DNA of 64,000 bases from Paracoccus methylarcula (GTDB lineage Bacteria; Pseudomonadota; Alphaproteobacteria; Rhodobacterales; Rhodobacteraceae), in contig NZ_PXNQ02000009.1 of assembly GCF_003007735.2 (NCBI RefSeq), positions 1 through 64,000 on the forward strand. The letters are read 5' to 3'. The notes beneath the pieces are model-generated. The model worked only from the letters and a program-made list of their open reading frames with translations. It was not told the DNA's origin and searched no databases. A program made the translations under genes and the position numbers. Below, piece after piece: positions 58,545 through 64,000 of this stretch (the first letter of the stretch is position 1; the number at the start of each line of letters is the position of its first letter).

Positions 58545-60203
58545 CTACAGCTCGTCGCGCCAGCGATTGACCAGCGGATAGCGGCGATCCAGCCAGAAGG
58601 CCCTGGTCGAGATGCGCGGGCCGGGGGCGGCCTGATAGCGTTTCCACTCGCTGATATAGAGCAGTTTCTCGACATGGCGCACGGTTTCGGCGTCGAAACC
58701 CTGTTCGACCAGGTCCTTGAGCGCCAGATCCTTTTCGACCAGCCCTTCGAGAATCGCGTCCAGAACCTCGTAGGGAGGCAGCGAGTCCTCGTCCTTCTGA
58801 TCGGGGCGCAGCTCGGCCGAAGGCGGCTTCGAAATGATCTGCGGTGGAATCACCTCGCCCTCGGGGCCCTTCATCCACGGGCGGTGATTGGCGTTGCGCC
58901 AGCGGCAGGTCTCGAAGACGCGGGTCTTGTAGAGATCCTTGATCGGGTTGTAGCCGCCCGCCATGTCGCCATAGATCGTCGCATAGCCCACCGCGACCTC
59001 GGATTTGTTGCCGGTGGTCAGCAGCATCTCGCCGAACTTGTTCGACAGCGCCATCAGCATCACCCCGCGCAGGCGGGACTGGATGTTTTCCTCGGTCGTG
59101 TCGGGGCTTGTGCCCTCCATCAGATGTGCCAGTGCGCCTTCGACGGCATCGCGGGCAGCATCTATCCTGACGGTATCCAGCCGTGTGCCCAACCGTCCGG
59201 CGCAATCGGCGGCATCGTCGAGGCTGGCTTGCGAGGTATATTCCGAGGGCAGCATGACGCAGCGGACATTCTCGGGGCCGATGGCGTCAGTGGCGATCGT
59301 GGCGACCAGGGCCGAATCGATGCCGCCCGACAGGCCAAGAACCATCCTGGAAAAGCCGGATTTGCACAGATATTCGCGCAGGCCCAGCATCATCGCGTGA
59401 TAATCCTGCTCCCACGCGTCGGGCTGCGGGGCCAACTCGCCGGGTTCGGCCCGCCAGCCGTCCTCGCCTCGGGTGAAATCGACATGCGCGATGACTTCCT
59501 CGAAGGCGGGAAGCTGCACGACCTTCCTGCCGCCCGGATTCAGCACGAAGCTGGCGCCGTCGTAAAGCTGGTCGTCCTGACCGCCGACAAGGTTGACATA
59601 GACCAGCGGCAGCCCGGTCTCGACAACCCGCCCGACCATGTGTCCCATCCGCAAGTCAAGCTTTTCGCGGTGATAGGGCGAGCCATTCGGCACGATCAGG
59701 ATCTCGGCGCCGGTCTCGGCCAATGTTTCGGCCACATCCGGATACCAGCTATCTTCGCAGATCGGAGAGCCGATGCGCGCCGCACCGACCGGGTAGGGGC
59801 CGCTGATCGGGCCGCTGTCGAACAGGCGCAACTCGTCGAAAAGCTGCTTGAAGGGCAGGTGGTGCTTGAGGACGCGGGCGACCAGCTTGCCATCCTTGAA
59901 GATCCAATAGGCGTTATACAGCTTGTCCCCATCGCGCCACGGACCACCGATGCCGATCGCGGGGCCGTCCGCACATGCCGCACCGACCTCCTGGATCGCG
60001 GCCATGGCCTGCTCGGTGAAGGCGGGTTTCAGCACCAGGTCCTGCGTCTGGTAGCCGGTGATGAACATCTCGGGCAGGGCCAACATGTCTGCTCCGGCTT
60101 CCTTCGCCGTGGCCCATGCCTCGCGGGCCTTGGCGGCGTTGCCGGGCAGATCGCCCACGGTGGCGTTCAACTGGCCGATGGTCAGGCGGAAACGGTCGGT
60201 CAT
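58545..60203 (-). CDS. nadE: Glutamine-dependent NAD+ synthetase
   Basis: A 552-aa two-domain enzyme. The N-terminal nitrilase-type glutaminase has LPEMFITGYQ (Glu), LKHHLPFKQLFDELRLFDSG (Lys) and GSPICEDSWYPD (Cys). The C-terminal synthetase has the PP-loop VLGLSGGIDSALVA and LTTGNKSEVAVGYATIYGDMAGGYNPIKDLYKT. It converts deamido-NAD to NAD. Of two close ATGs (60209 and 60203) the second has better spacing to AGGGG. Confidence 0.96.
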   Translation of the reverse strand: MTDRFRLTIGQLNATVGDLPGNAAKAREAWATAKEAGADMLALPEMFITGYQTQDLVLKPAFTEQAMAAIQEVGAACADGPAIGIGGPWRDGDKLYNAYWIFKDGKLVARVLKHHLPFKQLFDELRLFDSGPISGPYPVGAARIGSPICEDSWYPDVAETLAETGAEILIVPNGSPYHREKLDLRMGHMVGRVVETGLPLVYVNLVGGQDDQLYDGASFVLNPGGRKVVQLPAFEEVIAHVDFTRGEDGWRAEPGELAPQPDAWEQDYHAMMLGLREYLCKSGFSRMVLGLSGGIDSALVATIATDAIGPENVRCVMLPSEYTSQASLDDAADCAGRLGTRLDTVRIDAARDAVEGALAHLMEGTSPDTTEENIQSRLRGVMLMALSNKFGEMLLTTGNKSEVAVGYATIYGDMAGGYNPIKDLYKTRVFETCRWRNANHRPWMKGPEGEVIPPQIISKPPSAELRPDQKDEDSLPPYEVLDAILEGLVEKDLALKDLVEQGFDAETVRHVEKLLYISEWKRYQAAPGPRISTRAFWLDRRYPLVNRWRDEL

Positions 60204-60322
60204 GGTCATGCCCCTGTTATCTCGGTCCCGTGATAGGGGAAGGCGGCGGAAAGGAAAAGTCGGGCTTTGCGCGCGGCGGGTGCTTGGGGTAGACCATGGG
60301 GCAAAAGTCAGGGGCAAGGGCG

Positions 60323-61813
60323 ATGATGGCGGCGAAACGGACAGCGACGAAAGCGGGCGCATTCGCGTTGATGCTGGCGATGGCGGCGGTTGCGGCGGAT
60401 GCGCAGGTCATTACCAAGCAATATGACGACGGCGGCGTCTATGAGGGCACGTTCCGCAATGGCCGCCAGCATGGGCAGGGCAGTTACACGCTGCCCAATG
60501 GCTACAAATACGAGGGCGATTGGGTCGATGGCGAGATCCTGGGACAGGGCGAGGCCGTGTTTCCCAACGGCTCGGTCTATGCCGGGCATTTCGCCAAGGG
60601 CAAGCCGGACGGCAAGGGCAAGATCACCTATACCGACGGCAGCACCTATGAGGGCGACTGGATCGCCGGTGAGATTACCGGCGAAGGCGAGGCGCATTAC
60701 GCCGATGGAAGCGTCTACAAGGGGCAGTTCGTCAAGGGGCTGCACCAGGGCAAGGGCGTGATGACCCGACCCAATGGCTATCGCTACGAGGGTGAGTGGA
60801 ACGCCAATATCAAGGAAGGGACGGGCAAGATCACCTATCCCGACGGTGCCGTCTATGAAGGCGGGATGCTGGCCGGTCAGCCGGCGGGCAAGGGCAAGCT
60901 CAGCATGCCCGACGGAATGACCTATGACGGCATTTGGGCGGCCGGCCAGATGTCGGGCAGCGGCGTTCTCGTGCAGCCCTCGGGTGACCGTTACGAAGGC
61001 GAGATGCGGCAGGGCAAGCGCGAAGGGCGGGGGATCGCGACCTATGTGAATGGCGAGGTCTATGACGGCCAGTTCGTGAATGACCGTCGGCACGGGCAGG
61101 GGACATTCACCGGCACCGACGGATATGTTTATGCGGGGCAATGGGTCGAGGGCCGGATGGAGGGCAGGGGAGAGATCACCTATCCCGACGGTTCGGTCTA
61201 CGGGGGCCAGATGAAGGAGGATCGCCCGGACGGAACCGGCAAGATCACCTATCCGGACGGCTCGACCTATGAGGGCCAGTGGCTGGAAGGCGTGATCGAG
61301 GGAGACGGAAAGGCCAGCTATGCCAATGGCATGGTCTATGAAGGCGGTTTCAGGAATGCCCGGAATCACGGGCAGGGCCGGATGTCCTATCCCGATGGCT
61401 ATGTCTATACCGGCGCATGGCGGGACGGACAGCGCCATGGCGAAGGACAGGCGACCTATCCCGATGGCACGGTTTACACCGGCAGTTTCGTCAACGGGTT
61501 GCGCGAAGGGCAGGGCAAGCTGACCACACCCGACGGCTTCGTCTACGAGGGCGGCTGGAAAGAGGGTGAGATCGACGGCAAGGGCGTTGCCACCTATGTC
61601 AATGGCGACCGCTACGAAGGGCATTTCGTGGCAGGCAAGCGGCAGGGTCAGGGCCTGATGCGCTATGCGACGGGAAAGGTGGCCTCGGGTGAATGGCAGG
61701 AAGATCGTCTGATCGATGCCGATTCCGAAGCGCCCGCCGAAGAGGGCGCGCAGAATGACGGCGAGGCCGAGGCACCGAGCCTGCCCGAGGAGGCTCCGGC
61801 CGAGGGTGGGTAA
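60323..61813 (+). CDS. Secreted MORN-repeat protein
   Basis: After a signal peptide (MMAAKRTATKAGAFALMLAMAAVAADA) come 18 consecutive MORN repeats of exactly 23 residues, each of the form YEGxWxxGxxxGxGxxxYxDGxx, covering nearly the whole protein. A short acidic tail (DSEAPAEEGAQNDGEAEAP) ends it. MORN arrays form extended beta-hairpin rods that bind lipids or proteins. AGGGG is eight bases from the ATG at 60323; an in-frame ATG at 60296 is possible. Divergent from nadE; role unknown. Confidence 0.85.
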   Translation: MMAAKRTATKAGAFALMLAMAAVAADAQVITKQYDDGGVYEGTFRNGRQHGQGSYTLPNGYKYEGDWVDGEILGQGEAVFPNGSVYAGHFAKGKPDGKGKITYTDGSTYEGDWIAGEITGEGEAHYADGSVYKGQFVKGLHQGKGVMTRPNGYRYEGEWNANIKEGTGKITYPDGAVYEGGMLAGQPAGKGKLSMPDGMTYDGIWAAGQMSGSGVLVQPSGDRYEGEMRQGKREGRGIATYVNGEVYDGQFVNDRRHGQGTFTGTDGYVYAGQWVEGRMEGRGEITYPDGSVYGGQMKEDRPDGTGKITYPDGSTYEGQWLEGVIEGDGKASYANGMVYEGGFRNARNHGQGRMSYPDGYVYTGAWRDGQRHGEGQATYPDGTVYTGSFVNGLREGQGKLTTPDGFVYEGGWKEGEIDGKGVATYVNGDRYEGHFVAGKRQGQGLMRYATGKVASGEWQEDRLIDADSEAPAEEGAQNDGEAEAPSLPEEAPAEGG

Positions 61814-61852
61814 TCCCGAGCAGATGCGCTCATTCTGACGACGCCTGTACGA

Positions 61853-61878
61853 AGGGGCGGGATTTGCATCCCGCCCCT
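61853..61878. terminator. Bidirectional terminator between MORN and Hint genes
   Basis: AGGGGCGGGAT-TTGC-ATCCCGCCCCT is a perfect 11-bp stem between two convergent genes. Confidence 0.75.
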
Positions 61879-61921
61879 GTCAATGTCGGCATTTTCCGCC
61901 GCCCCGATCCGTGGCGAGGGA

Positions 61922-63073
61922 TCACAGCATGGGCTTTGCGTGTTTCAAATGCCGCGCGACGAGTTTCTTGACTTCGGAACCTTTCGCAGGGATCAACCGT
62001 GCAGACTCGGCCATGAAATCCGGCTCGGTGATCTGCGGAAAGAGCGTCTCGATCTCTTTCCTTGCCTCGGGCGGCACGCTTTGCAGCGCGACCGGGCCGG
62101 TGAACAGGCTTTCGGTCGGCGCGTCCTCGGAAAAGATCACCTGGTGCTTGTCGAACAAGATGTGGAAATAGGTCACATCCTCGACATCCCCGGCGATCTC
62201 GCTCCCGTTCATCCCGACCAGCTTGCTGGCGGGGATCAGGATTTCCTCGGCGCCGAACATGCGCTGCGCGATCTTCGAGCGGACCAGGACCCGGTGCTGA
62301 CGGCTGACCATCAGATCCCGCTTGGGCAAGCCGTTCCCGAGCGCACCCGCAGGGATACGGATCGGGCGCAGCTTCGGGTTATGGGCCAGATCGACGGCAT
62401 CGCGTCTGGTCGAGCCGATCCAGCGGATGGGCTGATAGCCGTCATCGAGGGTGGCGATCATGTCCCCGGGCTGGAGTTCCTCGACGGGTTTGTTGCCTTG
62501 GTTGGTTTCGATCAGGGTGCCGGAGGTGAAGCAGGGGATGGGATCGGGAGTGGGGGTGAAACTGCTTGCGTCCCACAAGCCAGTATATGCAGGGGGGAAT
62601 TCGGTATCTTCATTCTGCCACACACCAGCATCTTCATATGATGAAACCTCCCAGTCATACACATTATTAAAGGTATAGTAGGTTCTGCCGCCAATTGACA
62701 GTTTGACAAACTCTCCGCCGGTTGGATTGGTATCTAGAGGATGTCCGACACTGTCTTGCATATACCAGAGTTCCTCCAGATAAATATCCGACCCTGCAGG
62801 AATACCGTCAAAGGATTCATATAATACCTGGTCATATTCTGAATAGTACAGATTACTATTGTAGCCGTAAGCATCAAGATGGGCAAAATTATCCCCACTT
62901 GCATCGCTGACGTCTTCGATTCTTACTTCCTGAAACTTGGAGAAATCGGTGATCCGGACACTACCATAAGGCTGCGATCCATAATACCCATCGGTTTGAA
63001 AATCCACATATGCAGGATCGATAACATAAAAACTATAGTAACCAGTAATAGTAGCCACTTCGAAAAACTCCAC
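61922..63073 (-). CDS. Hint-domain (Hedgehog/intein-type) exoprotein
   Basis: A 383-aa protein with GTG start. Residues 1-175 are a Tyr/Asp-rich, probably beta-structured domain. Cys181 in PCFTSGTLIETNQGNKPVEEL starts a Hint domain, followed by GDMIATLDDGYQPIRWIGS and VSRQHRVLVRS, with NGSEIAGDVEDVTYFHILFDKHQVIFSEDA, the pattern of Rhodobacterales Hint_2 exoproteins. The N-terminal half is conspicuously AT-richer than the Hint half, suggesting a mosaic gene. Autoprocessing at Cys181 is possible. Confidence 0.85.
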   Translation of the reverse strand: MEFFEVATITGYYSFYVIDPAYVDFQTDGYYGSQPYGSVRITDFSKFQEVRIEDVSDASGDNFAHLDAYGYNSNLYYSEYDQVLYESFDGIPAGSDIYLEELWYMQDSVGHPLDTNPTGGEFVKLSIGGRTYYTFNNVYDWEVSSYEDAGVWQNEDTEFPPAYTGLWDASSFTPTPDPIPCFTSGTLIETNQGNKPVEELQPGDMIATLDDGYQPIRWIGSTRRDAVDLAHNPKLRPIRIPAGALGNGLPKRDLMVSRQHRVLVRSKIAQRMFGAEEILIPASKLVGMNGSEIAGDVEDVTYFHILFDKHQVIFSEDAPTESLFTGPVALQSVPPEARKEIETLFPQITEPDFMAESARLIPAKGSEVKKLVARHLKHAKPML

Positions 63074-63447
63074 GATAACTCAGTAACACCCTCTATCCAA
63101 GCGGAGGGTCGAACTATTTCATAACATGGTTAATGAAGCACGAGTTGTCGTGCTGGGCCACACCGCTATGACCTGAAAGTCGGAAGAACTGTTCCGGATT
63201 CGGAACAGTTCCGGAGATTATTTCGAGTGCAGCGCCCCGTTCCCAATTTCGATCGCTGCCAAGCTCCTCACCTCACCTCGAATCGGCGAGAACAGGTCCC
63301 TCACCGGTTTTCGGAAACAGGCGGAGGCCGGTCTCGTCGGTGTCAGGCTGGATCCGCCGCTTCCAGTGCCGAAAGAGAGGGAACTGTCGCGGCGCGTTGC
63401 GTCCCTGCACCGATGGAATCCACGGACAGCCCCTTCAAGCATGGAAA
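63074..63447. other. Intergenic region with one inverted repeat
   Basis: 374 bp between the Hint gene and the ATPase 3' end. GAACTGTTCCG (63186-63196) and CGGAACAGTTC (63201-63211) form a perfect 11-bp dyad with loop GATT. No convincing gene, promoter or RNA was seen elsewhere. Confidence 0.5.
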
Positions 63448-64000
63448 TCATTCCCCCGGTTGCACGCTCAGCCGCCTTTCCGGGGCGCGGGGTATCCGCA
63501 CCGGGCCATAACCCAAAAGGCGAAGCGCGTTCAGGGTCACGAGCACGGTGGCCCCGGTATCCGCGAGAATCGCAATCCAGAGGCCGGTGACGCCCAGCAC
63601 GGTCGTGACGAGGAACACCGCCTTGAGACCAAGCGCTATGGCGAGATTCTGCCGGATATTGGTCATGGTCGCGCGGGCGAGGCGAAGCTGCGCGACCACA
63701 TCCATCAGCCGGTTGCGCAGCAGCGCGCCATCCGCGGTTTCAAGAGCCACATCGGTGCCCGAACCCATGGCGATGCCGACATGCGCGGTGGCCAGGGCGG
63801 GTGCGTCGTTTATGCCGTCGCCGATCATCATCACCCGGTGCCGATCGGTGAGGCCGCGCAGCACGGCCACCTTGTCCTCGGGCAAGAGCTCCGCGCGGTG
63901 ATCGATGCCGATCTGTCCGGCGATGGCGGCCCCGGTCAGGGCGTTGTCGCCGGTCAGCATGATTGCGGCGACGCCCAAATCATCCAGGGCGGCCACGGCC
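63448..64000 (-). CDS. Heavy-metal P1B-type ATPase, C-terminal part
   Basis: The frame is open to the right edge; 184 codons are visible. MLTGDNALTGAAIAGQIGI, LLPEDKVAVL and MMIGDGINDAPALATAHVGIAMGSGTDVALETAD are the hinge and nucleotide-binding signatures of P-type ATPases, followed by the last two TM helices (LGLKAVFLVTTVLGVTGLWIAILADTGATVLVTLNALRLL). The DTG-x3-VTLNALRLL ending is that of Zn/Cd/Pb exporters (ZntA/CadA-like). The N-terminal metal-binding part is outside the window. Confidence 0.9.
   Translation of the reverse strand, partial: AVAALDDLGVAAIMLTGDNALTGAAIAGQIGIDHRAELLPEDKVAVLRGLTDRHRVMMIGDGINDAPALATAHVGIAMGSGTDVALETADGALLRNRLMDVVAQLRLARATMTNIRQNLAIALGLKAVFLVTTVLGVTGLWIAILADTGATVLVTLNALRLLGYGPVRIPRAPERRLSVQPGE

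Overview
The window looks like chromosome of a GC-rich alphaproteobacterium of the Rhodobacterales, most probably Paracoccus or a close relative. The reasons are the gltD–(small secreted protein)–gltB order, the NDUFA9-like gene next to uppP, the RTX and Hint-domain exoproteins, the DUF2291-linked sugar ABC transporter and the complete erythritol (ery) locus. The genus call is inference; no rRNA is present.

Layout. 1-2160: 5' part of a secreted beta-propeller/RTX protein (minus strand). 2.3-7.1 kb: cobA, then an exbB-exbD-exbD-tonB energy-transduction operon, dtd with a small membrane protein, and a DUF2218 gene; exbB and the DUF2218 gene share an upstream TTTAGTCGG motif that may be an iron-responsive element. 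7.1-12.3 kb: a dgoK-like kinase and an RND efflux pair. 12.5-28.1 kb: a polyol island: eryR, eryH (tpi), eryI (rpiB), a class I fructose-bisphosphatase and a class II aldolase on the plus strand; eryDCBA on the minus strand; then DUF2291-eryEFG (ABC importer) and a second DeoR regulator. Together these can import erythritol, phosphorylate and oxidise it, and isomerise it to D-erythrose 4-phosphate; the aldolase and phosphatase could move that into sedoheptulose phosphates. 28.1-34.1 kb: gntR-dctPQM-dehydrogenase-uxuA, an aldonate/hexuronate uptake operon. 34.4-45.8 kb: housekeeping genes queG, gst, mtgA, gltB, gltD, uppP and an NDUFA9-like gene, all on the minus strand.

46.0-58.4 kb: a 12.3-kb integrated element in the 3' end of tRNA-Leu(CAG). 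It carries an integrase, a primase-polymerase/SF3 helicase followed by an iteron-like dyad, terminase small and large subunits, a lipoprotein and an unknown protein on the opposite strand, a putative regulator, portal, protease-capsid fusion, gpW-like joining protein, DUF2190 decoration protein and one small protein. The gene set then stops at a terminator and attR. There are no tail, baseplate or lysis genes and no visible gene remnants. This is the architecture of a capsid-forming phage satellite (cf-PICI-like), which would package its own genome in its own heads and borrow tails from a helper phage. It is the most interesting feature of the window.

58.5-64.0 kb: nadE, an 18-repeat MORN protein, a Hint-domain exoprotein with an AT-rich N-terminal half, and the 3' end of a metal P-type ATPase gene.

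Five genes between 8.9 and 25.4 kb (RND adaptor, RND pump, eryR, eryA, eryF) carry single small indels in GC-rich runs. In each case the shifted frame continues into the normal family C-terminus, and in two it restores an ATGA overlap with the next gene, so sequencing error is a serious possibility. No CRISPR array, rRNA operon or classical insertion sequence was seen.
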